64,000 nucleotides of DNA from Clostridiaceae bacterium M8S5 (GTDB lineage Bacteria; Bacillota; Clostridia; Tissierellales; MCWD3). Where the stretch lies: positions 3,162,001 through 3,226,000 of the forward strand of contig CP118523.1 in NCBI GenBank assembly GCA_029227815.1. Reading direction: 5' to 3'. The position numbers were made by a program, and so were the translations under genes. Of the stretch, positions 25,466 through 35,600 are shown one piece after another. Numbering within the stretch: position 1 is the first letter of the stretch; each line of letters starts with the position of its first letter. The notes beneath the pieces were generated by a model. That model did no database searches. It saw nothing but the letters and a program-made list of their open reading frames with translations, and was not told the origin of the DNA.

Positions 25466-26812
25466 TTATTTCTGCTGTTTATCCGTACAAATTACTATCT
25501 GTGATTCACCTGTAGTATAACTTGCCACACCTTTAACATATTCTCCTTTCTCATGCATGTTGTCTTCAATTGTATCAAGCTTGTATACTATCACTTTACC
25601 AGATTTAATTTCTTCCAATAGTTTTTCCATTCTCCTAATTGTTTCGTCAAGTTCCTGTTGAGTCCAGCCTAAATTCTTCATAGTAGAAGGAGAAATCTCT
25701 TTCATTTTTTTAATACGTTCTTCATATTCTTCTGCAGTATATACTGATCTATATATTGAATCAATTTCTTTTGAAAATCTACTTTCAATACCGCTCGAAT
25801 CAGTAATAATAACACTTTTAACTACTCTATTCAATCCAATATCTTTATCCTTAGCAAATGCAACTAAACTTAACGAACCAAACACGAATGCAAGCCCTAA
25901 CACTTGACCTATTTTTGATGTTTTTTTCAATTTCATAATGCATACGATCCTCTCCTTAATGGCATTTTTACAAAATGCATTATCATAGGCGTGCATGGAG
26001 AAAAAACTTAATTTTTGCTCCGCCAAATTCAAAATAGACAAGGCATAATCGGATTTTACATCTTCGCCATAGATGGAAATTACTTTCTCATCACAAGACA
26101 TTTCTATATCCCTATTTAATAAAATATACAGTAGCCATACCATAGGATTAAACCAATGAATACATAAAGCTATTACAGCCCCTATTTTCCATAAAGCATC
26201 AAACCGTTTAATATGTATTAGTTCGTGGCTGAGTATATATTCAAGCTGCCGTATGTCAGTATAATCTATACCTTTAGGTAAAATGATTTTGGGATGGATA
26301 AAACCATAGGCAATTGGAGTTGAGATTATATCAGAAGTCATTATCTGTAATTTGCGATATAATTTTTGCTGTTCTATCCAACGAGTTATAAAATCGTTAG
26401 TTTGAATAGGTACAGCTACTCGTATCTTTTGATAACTCTTTATAAAGTTTATCAAAAAATATAGGATAAATAGTATCATAACAATTAACCAACAGATAGT
26501 CATTGGATGGATTGTTTTCATTTCTTGTTGCGGAACATAAATCAGATTATCTTGTATAAGATTATTTATACCTGTAATAGTATTCTTCATTATTTTGTAG
26601 GTATAGCCTTCATTCCTTTGCATATAATTATTAAAAAGAGTATAGATATTATAACGTGAAGGTATACGTATTGGTACCAACAATTGAACAATTGCAATAG
26701 TCCATAAATATACAAATGTTCTTTTTGCTAGGCTGTTAAGTACAAGCATCCTTATAATGGTGACAAATACGATAAAAACACTGGCTATTAAGCTCATTTG
26801 CATGATACTCAT
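25466..26812 (-). CDS. blaR1: BlaR1/MecR1-type M56 peptidase antirepressor
   Basis: About 448 residues. Four N-terminal membrane helices, then the M56 zinc-protease region with HELIHIKRFDALWKIGA (HExxH near residue 195) and NRDIEMSCDEKVI. A further helix is near residue 305. The remaining roughly 125 residues are far too short for the penicillin-binding sensor domain of true BlaR1/MecR1, so the signal is probably not beta-lactam binding as in those proteins. ATG at 26812 is preferred (GAGGTG 6 nt before). Directly downstream of the BlaI-like repressor, which it is expected to inactivate by cleavage. Confidence 0.85.
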   Translation of the reverse strand: MSIMQMSLIASVFIVFVTIIRMLVLNSLAKRTFVYLWTIAIVQLLVPIRIPSRYNIYTLFNNYMQRNEGYTYKIMKNTITGINNLIQDNLIYVPQQEMKTIHPMTICWLIVMILFILYFLINFIKSYQKIRVAVPIQTNDFITRWIEQQKLYRKLQIMTSDIISTPIAYGFIHPKIILPKGIDYTDIRQLEYILSHELIHIKRFDALWKIGAVIALCIHWFNPMVWLLYILLNRDIEMSCDEKVISIYGEDVKSDYALSILNLAEQKLSFFSMHAYDNAFCKNAIKERIVCIMKLKKTSKIGQVLGLAFVFGSLSLVAFAKDKDIGLNRVVKSVIITDSSGIESRFSKEIDSIYRSVYTAEEYEERIKKMKEISPSTMKNLGWTQQELDETIRRMEKLLEEIKSGKVIVYKLDTIEDNMHEKGEYVKGVASYTTGESQIVICTDKQQK

Positions 26813-26822
26813 AATATTCACC

Positions 26823-27182
26823 TCACTTTAATTCTTCAATCAGCTTTTTCAATTTTTTAATTTCTTCATTGGATAAATTTGAGTTGCCAAGGAAAGACGC
26901 AAAGAATTTTTCGGTTGAGCCATCAAACATTTTTTTAATCAATTCATTAGTCTCATATTCTCCAACCTGTTCTTTGCTAATAATAGCCTCACACATAAAA
27001 TTGGGTTCATATCTTTTTATGGCACCCTTGTTTATACATTTTTTTATAACAGTATACGTAGTATTCCTATTCCAACCAATTTCTTGTTTTAATATTTTAG
27101 CTAGTTGTCCTGCAGATAAATTACCTTTTTCCCATAAAACGTTCATGACTCTACGTTCAGAGTCAAATAATTTAATGTTCAT
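26823..27182 (-). CDS. blaI: BlaI/MecI-family transcriptional repressor
   Basis: About 119 residues from the ATG at 27182, placed 8 nt after AAGGAGG; longer readings would include the promoter. Winged-helix region: LFDSERRVMNVLWEKGNLSAGQLAKILKQEIGWNRNTTYTVIKKCINKGAI, matching BlaI/MecI where RxTTYTxIKKxxxKG is the recognition part. The C-terminal helix EEIKKLKKLIEEL is for dimerisation. It should repress its own operon and the divergent traX-like gene through ACTATYGTGRTA sites, relieved by the BlaR1-like protease. Confidence 0.88.
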   Translation of the reverse strand: MNIKLFDSERRVMNVLWEKGNLSAGQLAKILKQEIGWNRNTTYTVIKKCINKGAIKRYEPNFMCEAIISKEQVGEYETNELIKKMFDGSTEKFFASFLGNSNLSNEEIKKLKKLIEELK

Positions 27183-27222
27183 TTTCATATCCTCCTTATA
27201 AACTATTACTATAGTCATCGCA

Positions 27223-27251
27223 ATATTACCACGATAGTTATCAATTGTCAA
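27223..27251 (-). promoter_or_regulatory. blaI promoter with BlaI-type operator
   Basis: On the minus strand TTGACA (27246-27251), 17-nt spacer, TAATAT (27223-27228). The spacer contains ACTATCGTGGTA, the same half-site as before the traX-like gene, with further half-sites (ATTGCGATGACTATAGT) continuing downstream. Autoregulation is expected. Confidence 0.7.
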
Positions 27252-27556
27252 GATAGACGAACCGAAATCAGCTATAAAAAGTAAAAATACAAACTACTGT
27301 ACTTGAAAATAACTACTATTATGTATGATTTAATAATTTCTAGTTTTTTTAAAGTCTTGCACCATTCTAACAAAGGAAGATATATTATACACCGAGAAAC
27401 GCACATCGATTAGCATTTCTTGATATAAGTAGTATGCTAAAGGATGTGGTTTATGAAAAGGTTATAATGAAACTATAAAAAAATGAATTACAAGTATGAT
27501 TGGATATTTCTAATTATAAAGTATGGATGACTATTCAATGGCATACCATGAGCACA
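27252..27556. other. Intergenic, nothing intact
   Basis: About 300 bp. One short open stretch on the plus strand (HRLAFLDISSMLKDVVYEKV, near 27405-27470) has no start or ribosome binding site and may be a gene scrap. No other structure seen. Confidence 0.35.
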
Positions 27557-27580
27557 AATCAAAAAGAACCGTCCCTTTTG
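27557..27580 (-). repeat. Dispersed repeat R1, copy at the 3' side of the 27673 gene
   Basis: AATCAAAAAGAACCGTCC followed by CTTTTG, the fullest form of R1 in the window. It adjoins the second copy of repeat R2. Confidence 0.7.
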
Positions 27581-27587
27581 GCTTTAC

Positions 27588-27650
27588 GAGCTAAACTACC
27601 AACAAAGTCAAAATTGAGGAAAGAATTTAGATCTTCCCTCAAATGTTTTT
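27588..27650 (-). repeat. Terminator-bearing repeat (R2), second copy
   Basis: CTAAACTACCAAC-AAAGTC then AAAATTGAGG ... CCCTCAAATG. On the minus strand TTGAGG and CCTCAA form a stem followed by TTTTGAC, the terminator of the 27673 gene. It matches 21941-21994 at most positions. Confidence 0.6.
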
Positions 27651-27672
27651 CCAGTAGTAGCTACTAATTACT

Positions 27673-28020
27673 CTAAACGATTATTTTTTCAGAATGAATT
27701 TCTATATCTAGCGGATACATATCTATTTTAGTTTTGTACATTTTTTCACCCTGTACTTCAAATTCAATTACTTTAATATCATGCAAGAAGTATGAGATTT
27801 GAGCAAACTCTAGGTCTCTTGAAGGCATATCTTTTTTATAAGCTTTGTCATGTTCAATCACAACCTTATAACACTCCTCAAACTTTATTTGATCGATTCT
27901 ATCAGGTTCTCCAAACGTCATTTTAACTTCATCTCCCAAATAATTGCATTCAAATGACAAAACACGAGCATCCCAATACTCCAATGCATTTATCTTCTCT
28001 TGAATCTTTTCTACACACAT
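27673..28020 (-). CDS. Hypothetical protein, candidate orphan immunity protein
   Basis: About 115 residues from the ATG at 28020, 8 nt after AAGGAGAT. Soluble protein with YWDARVLSFECNYLGDEVKMTFG near the N-terminus and a second half with CYKVVIEHDKAYK and ISYFLHDIKVIEFE. The 'W-D/H-x-R-V ... D-E-V' plus later 'F-H-D-I' pattern is common among uncharacterised proteins found beside RHS/polymorphic toxins. R1 repeats lie on both sides. Immunity role is inferred from family habit and context. Confidence 0.6.
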   Translation of the reverse strand: MCVEKIQEKINALEYWDARVLSFECNYLGDEVKMTFGEPDRIDQIKFEECYKVVIEHDKAYKKDMPSRDLEFAQISYFLHDIKVIEFEVQGEKMYKTKIDMYPLDIEIHSEKIIV

Positions 28021-28066
28021 ATTACTATCTCCTTGTTTTACCAATCTAGTGCTTATATCCTGTCAA

Positions 28067-28077
28067 TCAAAAAGGTT
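28067..28077 (-). repeat. Partial copy of repeat R1
   Basis: AATCAAAAAGG only, at the boundary between the 27673 and 28200 genes. It matches the first ten bases of R1, which is suggestive only because of its position. Confidence 0.3.
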
Positions 28078-28199
28078 ATGGAAGAAATAACTTGTCCCAC
28101 CATATATATTGTTTGACTATTCTTTTGCAGTGAAATTTACTAACTTATGCAGTACTAATGTTATCTAAAATTTATTATAAAATTACACCATACTGATAA

Positions 28200-28658
28200 T
28201 TATTTTATCCATTCTGCAATTCTTTCTCCTTCTTCAAGCTTTTCTCTTTTATAGTAATATACTGTTCCAAACTTATATTCAATTTCTTCTGCAAGTATAA
28301 AATATTTTTTAGAACAATCATATGAATTCTTGTCTACATCATATAAATTCTTATCTGCTTCTATACAGATTATTAATTCGTTCCAATTACCATATAGTTT
28401 AGAACTAAGCACCTCTTTTTCAGATTCAGTAGCAATCCTAAAAAATGCATCTGAAAAACATACTGGACAAGAAATGTATGTTGTCTTTTTAAAAACAATT
28501 TCAACGCTGTGGCAATATGATAAATCAAAATCTCCAGCAATTGTTAGTGTACCATCTTCTTTCAAACTTAAGATATTGAATTCAAAAATATTATTTGATT
28601 CTAAATCTTCTTGTAAAGAGCTTAATATATCCTTCATTAATTTCACTTCCATTGTCAT
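28200..28658 (-). CDS. Hypothetical protein, candidate orphan immunity protein
   Basis: A 152-residue soluble protein opening MTMEVKLMKDILSSLQEDLESNN, with VEIVFKKTTYISCPVCFSDAFFR (possible CxxC but no second pair). The all-beta/alpha C-terminal half ends EEGERIAEWIK. AAAGGA precedes the ATG by 8 nt. Third small minus-strand gene in a row after the RHS operon; family not recognised. R1 lies 30 bp upstream of its start. Confidence 0.55.
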   Translation of the reverse strand: MTMEVKLMKDILSSLQEDLESNNIFEFNILSLKEDGTLTIAGDFDLSYCHSVEIVFKKTTYISCPVCFSDAFFRIATESEKEVLSSKLYGNWNELIICIEADKNLYDVDKNSYDCSKKYFILAEEIEYKFGTVYYYKREKLEEGERIAEWIK

Positions 28659-28687
28659 TATTTTTTTCCTTTAAACTCTCCAACCCC

Positions 28688-28705
28688 AATCAAAAAGAAC
28701 CGTCC
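28688..28705 (-). repeat. Dispersed repeat R1, copy at the 5' side of the 28200 gene
   Basis: AATCAAAAAGAACCGTCC, identical to the copy at 27557 over 18 bases. Confidence 0.65.
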
Positions 28706-28835
28706 GAGACCAGTGAGTATTCTGTTCCTAAAATACTAAAAAGTAATGAAAAGACTTGATTGTCTATCCATTACCATAATTAGTTGTTGTTTTGTATCCA
28801 GATTAAATAGATTATGTGGTCAGAAATTTATTATC

Positions 28836-29080
28836 TTATTTTTCCCAAATCATTTCTTCATTTAAAGTGTAAATTCTCTTTAGAGCATTGTGGTAAGATA
28901 ATTCAGTGCCTACACCGACCTTAATTTCACTCCTTGTTGGGTAACTTATGCTTTGTATTAATTAATTTAGGCAAACTAATTACTTCTTGAATTGTAATTG
29001 CACATGCGTAGTATTCTTCATATCCATCTTCTTCAATTTCTAATCCATTATCTGTTTCATAGAAAGTATCCTGTCCCCAC
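28836..29080 (-). pseudogene. Frameshifted immunity-like gene fragment
   Basis: Minus strand: WGQDTFYETDNGLEIEEDG, YEEYYACAITIQEVISLPK, a stop, then in another frame SEIKVGVGTELSYHNALK and LNEEMIWEK ending in TAA at 28836. The two parts read as one small acidic protein of the type often encoded beside clostridial RHS genes (E-E-Y-Y-A-C-A-I near the middle, W-E-K at the end). The start is missing and the frame is broken, so it is not functional. Confidence 0.6.
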
Positions 29081-29091
29081 TAGGACCAAAA

Positions 29092-29634
29092 TTATTTTTC
29101 AAAATCTTCTAAGAATGATTTAAACCATCCAATATCTGTCGAATACTCCTTTGCACAATTTTCCCAATATAATTTGAACTCTTTTATATCTTTTAAATAA
29201 TTAAAGTATATGGATTTTAACTTTTCAATAAATCTACTTTCTCCACCTATCAATGCATGTTCCTCATGAGATATAATAACACCCCATTTTCCATCTTTTG
29301 AATATATAGCATTTTCAAGATAAATGGGCATTTGGATATATTCTTTATAAGAAACATCAGTGTTTACTATCCAATGGTCTGAATTATTAAAATCTCCAAC
29401 TTCATGTTCTGTTATTGATATATACATCTCTGACTCCTCAAGAGTTCTTATTGCTTCTTTCAAAGCACTAAACTGAGATTCAGTTAAAAAATATCCATCA
29501 GTTCTAAATAGCAACAATTTACTACTCACTTTTGGATTATAAACATTACTGAATGGGTTGTTATTTTTAAAAATTTTTTTAAATTCCATTATAGCATTGT
29601 TTATTGAATCTTTATCATTTAATCTCTTCAACAA
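29092..29634 (-). CDS. Candidate immunity protein of the RHS toxin
   Basis: A 180-residue soluble protein (MLKRLNDKDSINNAIMEF; central HEVGDFNNSDHWIVN; WGVIISHEEHALIGG near 128-142; aromatic-rich C-terminus). TTG start 1 bp after the RHS toxin stop codon, with its GGGAGAG ribosome binding site inside the last codons of the toxin gene, so translation is coupled. This placement is the rule for cognate immunity genes of polymorphic toxins. The family is not named here; function inferred from position, size and lack of signal peptide. Confidence 0.72.
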   Translation of the reverse strand: MLKRLNDKDSINNAIMEFKKIFKNNNPFSNVYNPKVSSKLLLFRTDGYFLTESQFSALKEAIRTLEESEMYISITEHEVGDFNNSDHWIVNTDVSYKEYIQMPIYLENAIYSKDGKWGVIISHEEHALIGGESRFIEKLKSIYFNYLKDIKEFKLYWENCAKEYSTDIGWFKSFLEDFEK

Positions 29635-29635
29635 A

Positions 29636-32600
29636 TCACTCTCCCAAAAACTTAATTTTTCTAATTCCTTTTATACCATTAATATCAATAGTTGGAGGTC
29701 CCGACTTTGAAACAGCTCGATACGTGAAAGTCAAACCATTTGTATCTTTCCCAATAAAAACTCCTGGTTTAACTTCTTTCATAGTATTTACATCAATTTG
29801 GTTTTTGAAAAACTTAAATCCATCATCGCTATTACCGATAAGCTTCTTAATCCCTTTACTATCAGCTTGAGGTAAAGATTTTAAATCATCTACTGACCAT
29901 TTTTTCATGAAATCACCTTCACCCGTTCCCCCGCTACTTCCCTCACTAGAAAACAAAGAAGTAAAATCTTTCTTAAAATTCCCATAACTACTTCCTACTA
30001 CAGTTACTCCATATCCAACTTCTAATGCTCCTAATGCATTTAACGGTACTCCTACAGGCGCACCTACACCAGTAGCATCAAGCATTAATCCTGCTGTTTC
30101 TGTAGCTCCACCTTTTATTGTTACAGCTATTCCTCCTACAAATGTTACTATATTTGTTGCAGTTTTTGATGCTTTATATGCTAATGTGTCTGGCTTTTGT
30201 CTCTTATTTAGCTTCTGTCCAGCACCATAAAAACAATTATTGTCGATTGAATCTAACGCTCCAAGCGCCATATCATGACCTACATTTTTTATAAAGTTCC
30301 CAGCTTTTTTCACACCATTCCATGCACTCTCTAACAAGCCTTCTTCTTGGGATGAATCTACATCATTCGTTGGCTTTGTCGTAGTAAGACTACTATTAGT
30401 ATTACTTGTGAAACCTTCTGATCCATATATATCATATCCTCTTTTTGTTGTACTCTTTATGTTTTTATCTCTTTTTTTAAGTTTTGCTTTTTTTCTTATA
30501 TCATTGGCTAATCCGTGATAATAATCTCTTTCTTCATCTGTTTCTGCTTTATACCATTTTCGGGTATACTTTATTATCTCATTTTGATCATCTGCTGAAA
30601 GCTCGCGATCGTCATACTCTCCATGTTTCCCACCCCAGTGTCCAGTTGGGTCTATATACATAATCGGTTCATTACAGCAATACGTATATAAATTTAAGCT
30701 TAGTGGGTCATTTAATTGCCCCTTATACGTATCCTCTGTTATGAATCTTGCTATCTTACTATCATAATATCTTGCTTTTAAGTAGTAAAGATTACTTTCT
30801 TCATCATATTGATATCCTGCATATCTATATGGGTTTGCTGACTCTCCTGTTTTTTCTACTATCTTTCCAAATGCATCATATCTATATGTGTCTGTTATAT
30901 TTCCTTCTCTATCTGCTAGTCCTGTTACATCAGCGTGTGCATTGTAGAGATAGTAATACTTTTTCCCTTCTACAGTCCTTGATATTAGGTTCATACCGTA
31001 GACATTTTGCGCTGATATATTCCCCTCTTCATCTGTTTCTTGTATTACTTTATCACGATTATATAGATATTTAGTTGTCTCTATTTTTGCTTTGTTTGTT
31101 TCTTTTTCTATTGTTTTTACTGTCTTTTTTATTCTATAACCTTGATAATCATAGCTGTAATCTGCTGTCTTATTATCTGTTATTGTTCTTGTTAGCTGAT
31201 TGTATGTATCATACTCATATAAGGTTATATCTTTGTTTTTTCCATCTCCTGCTGTGGATATTACTATCTCTTCTATTTCTCCTGCCTCTGCAGGCTCTAG
31301 TTTATAGCTACTCTTGCTTACTATGTTTCCATTTTCGTCATACTCATAGTTTGTTATCTTTGCTTTTCCTTGACTCTGCGTTGTTTCTTTTTCTAGATGG
31401 TTTTGCTTGTTGTAGGTATACTTTGTTAGTGATACTTCTCCTGCTTCTGATATTATTTGTGATTCTCTGTTTCCTGCTTTGTCAAAAGTATAGTTTGTTG
31501 TTTTTCCATTTGGCTCTGTTACTGTTTTTAAACGATTTAAGCTGTCATATTTATAACTTGTCGTTCCCGAGCTATCTGTCTTGCTCAGCTGATTACCGTT
31601 GTTATCATAAGTATAGCCAAACTCTTGTATTCTCGCTCCATTTGAGTTTTCATTTCTTAGGGCTGTTATTTCTCCTCTTTTATTATACTCAAATTTTTCT
31701 CTTACTCCATTTGGATATTGTACTTCTTTTCTGCTTCCATTATCGTTATATGCATATATTGATGCTTCGTTATCGCTTTCTACTTTCTTTAATCTTCCTA
31801 CTCTATCAAAGGTCTTTAACGTTTCTTTTCCCTTTGGAGCTATTATCTTTTGCTTTACTTCTCCTGTCTCTACTGATTCTATAATATCATATTCGTAGGC
31901 TAATGTCCCAATTGCTGGTATGCTTTTTGTCAGCATTCTATTTTCTTCATCATAGGTAAAGGTTGTTATCCCTCTTTCGTCTGTTACTTTGAGTAGATTT
32001 GAGTTTTTGTCATACTCATATGCTTTTAATACCTTTTCTCCTAATTTCTCTTCTTTTAACCTTTGATGTATGTCATATATATATGTGATAGTATCGCCTT
32101 TTGGATTTGTCTTTGTTTTTACTACTCCATCTTTATAATATGTATACTCTGTAATCTTTGATGGATTGTATATATAGTTTCCTTGCTCTCCTTTTCTGCC
32201 ATCTGGTGATATTTCTCTTACTATTATATTTCTTACGTTGTACTCGTATATGGTTTCATTTTCATTACCATCTATTTTGCTGACTAGGTTTTTATTTAAA
32301 TCATACTTGTACTTTGTTTTTGTTCCTTCTGGCATTAAGACTTCTTCTAAATTGTTACTTTCATCATATCTATATGTTGTAGTTCTGTTGTTTTTATCTG
32401 TCTTTGTTGCTATATTTCCTATATCGTCGTAGGTTATTCCTTCTACCTTTTCTAGTGGATCTATTGTATATATTAGCCTATTGTTCTTATCATATTGATA
32501 ACTTGTTTCGTTTCCTAGTGCATCTATGCTCTTTCTTTGGGCACTGTTCTCGTTATATTCTAGTCTTTGTATTATTTTCCCATATGCGTCTCTTTCTTCT

Positions 32601-35600
32601 ATGAGTCTATCTAAGCTATCATAAACTTTTGTATACGTATTTCCTTTCCAATCTGTTGTACTTATTAGATTACCATTTAAGTCGTATTCATAGGTAGTTG
32701 TTTTATCTATGCCACCCGTGGTATTCTGTTCGCTAATTTTTCTATTTAATTTGTCGTAAATGTATGTTCTCACATTTCCATTTCCATCTGTACTTGTTAA
32801 TACATTACTATTCATATCATAGGTATAGCTTGTTGTCATGGCTTCTTCACCACTTTTGCTTTGCTGTGTTTCCTTTACTAATCTACCTAATACATCATAT
32901 GTTTTGATTGTCTGCTTTCCTAAGCTGTTTATTGTGCTTAGTAGCTTTCCAAGCTTATCATACTGATAAGTCTCTATGTTTTCCTGTATTGTTTCATCTT
33001 TAGGGTAGGTTATGCTTTTTATTTGTCCTAATTTATTGTAGGTATATATTGTGGTATTTCCTAATGCATCTGTATTTGTCAGCAAATTACCTTGTTTATC
33101 GTAGGTATACTTTGCTATTGTCTTTTCGACTGAATCTTTGCTTTTTCTTCTTGTTGTTTTTATGATGTTATCTGCATCATCATAGTAATAACTTGTTATT
33201 ACTCCTTTTGCATTTATCTCTGTTATCTTTCTTCCTCTTGCATCATATTCATACTTTGTTGTATATGATTTACTTCTATCTTTTGCTACTGGATCAAGCT
33301 TTGTTTTTACCATTCCTGCTAGGTTATAGGTTGTTATTACTCCATATCCTCTGTTTATTTTTTCTTCTTTGGATTTACCCCTTCCTGCTTTATAACCCAA
33401 TGCATCTAGCTCTTTTACTGGTTGTCCCATTGCATTATACTTATATGCCTTAGCTACTATATGCTGCCATTCATTATTTTTATCCTTGTAATGATATTCT
33501 TTTGTTTTGAGCCTGTCCATTTTGTCGTAGGTATATTCTATACGATTCATTTCTTCTAGGCTCTTTGCTTCATCGTAATTATTTGGTGTTATTTCTTTTG
33601 TTTTTCTCCCTGCTAAATCATATTCATATACTACTACTGCTCCTAGTGAATCCTTTGTTTTTATTAGCTGACCCATTTTGTCATATTCATATATTGTCTT
33701 ATTTCCCTTTGGGTCTGTCTTTGTTAATGGGTCCCCTTGATAGTTATATGTTGCTTTTGTTATTATTCTTTCTATATTTCCCTCTGCACCTGTTATCTCT
33801 CTTTTTACACTTATTTGGTTATTATTTTCATCATATTCAAAAGTTGTTGTTTCTCCTTTTTTGTTTATTAATGTCTTTACATTTCCATTTAAATCATACG
33901 TATAGCTTGTTGTTAAGGCTAACTCTTCTGTGCTTTCTAAGTCATTTCCATATATATCGCCTGATCTTACGTACTCTGTTTGTCTTGTTAGTCTATTTAA
34001 ATGGATATACTCAAATTCTGTTACCTTTTTATTTGTATCGTCTATATATTCATCTGTCTTTGCTATATTGCCATCTTGATCATAGATATAGACGATGCTT
34101 TGACCGCTACTCTTTAATACTTTTTTTAGTTTACCGTTCTTATAGTATTCTTTTGTTACTGTTATATACTTCTTTGGCTCATTATTTAACGTTACCTTGT
34201 CTACTCCTATCTTCTCTTTTATCTTTCTTCCTGCTTTATCATAGCTATATTTCTTATAGGTATACTTTGTCTCTCCTTTTTCTATTTCTAATGGAATATA
34301 TTCTTTTTCTAAGCGATTTAGTTGGTCATAATAATAGTATTTTGTACTTCCATTTTTATTTGTTTGGGTTTTTATTTCTCCATTCTTATAGTATGCCATT
34401 GCTACTCTTGTTCCATCTGGATATTCTTCTTTTATTATTCTTCCTGCAAAGTCAAAGATTTTATAGACCTGTGCCTTCTCTTTTTTATTTAGATATAAAG
34501 TATGCTTTTCTAACTCTTTATTATCTGCTGTTTTACTATAAGTATATTCTTCTAAGGTTACTGAATTTTTATCTTCTGCTTCCTTAAATTCTATTTTTTT
34601 AATCCTATCTAGCTTATCATAGGTATATTGATATATTCCTCCATTTGGATTAGTTTTCGTCTTTATATTGCCATAAATATCATATGTATACTTTATGACA
34701 TTACCCATTGGGTCTGTTATAGTTTTTACTTGTCCACTTTGGTAGTACTCATATCTTGTGCCTACGTCACCTTTGTATATTTTATTTTCTAAATCCTCAT
34801 CTTCTTGCCTGTACTGGTTTGGTAATATTTCCTTTATTTTTCTTCCTAACGCATCATAAACTATCCTTTTTGTTTCTCCTTGATGATATACAACCTTCTG
34901 AATCTGACCGTTATTGTTGTATATATATCTTGTTGTATACTGTTTTGCTGTTGTTTCGCTTATTTTCCATCCTATCTGATTGTAAGTATATGTTTTTGTA
35001 TTTCCTTCTGGATCTGTTTCTGTTTTTACATTACCATACTGATCATAGGTATAGGTTACTTTACTTCCTTCTGTATCTGTAATATCTTTTAATAGCCCTT
35101 TTGCTCTATATCCCTGTGCTTGAGCCTGAGCATCTGCATAATAGTTGTAGGTTGTAATTGCAAAGTTTTCTTCATTACTTTGTCCTTCTACGTATTCTTG
35201 TCCTACTTTTAATGGGCTTACTTCTTTTTTTAGATATGTTTTATCACTGTCATATACATAGTAGATGGATTTATTTTCTTGATCCTTTTCTTTTATCACA
35301 TTGTTCTTTTCATCATATGTTATTGTCTTTACTGAGCCATCTGGGTATGTTATCTTTGTTATATTTCCCCTGTCATCTATTTCATATCTTGTGATATTTC
35401 CATACTCATCTGTTTCACTTTTTATATCTCCGTATTTATTTTCTCCTTCTACTTTGTAATATTCTGTTTTTGTTTCTTCTCCTTCTGGATTTTGTATCTT
35501 TGTTATATAGTTATTTTTATCATACCAATATACCCATATCTTATTGTTATTGTTTTCTATGATGGTTGTTTTTTTATTTACTGTATCATAGGTGTATTTT

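Noticed and set aside
25466-25800. Ser-Thr-Met-Lys in the BlaR1-like C-terminal region as a penicillin-binding SxxK site
   Set aside because: The whole C-terminal region is only about 125 residues and lacks SxN and KTG motifs, so it cannot be a transpeptidase-like sensor domain.
30748-35394. Several long Leu/Phe/Tyr-rich open frames on the plus strand (for example 31075-31884 and 33565-34587)
   Set aside because: They are antisense shadows of the YD-repeat coding sequence; composition is explained by reverse-complemented Tyr/Asp/Lys codons and none has a sensible ribosome binding site.
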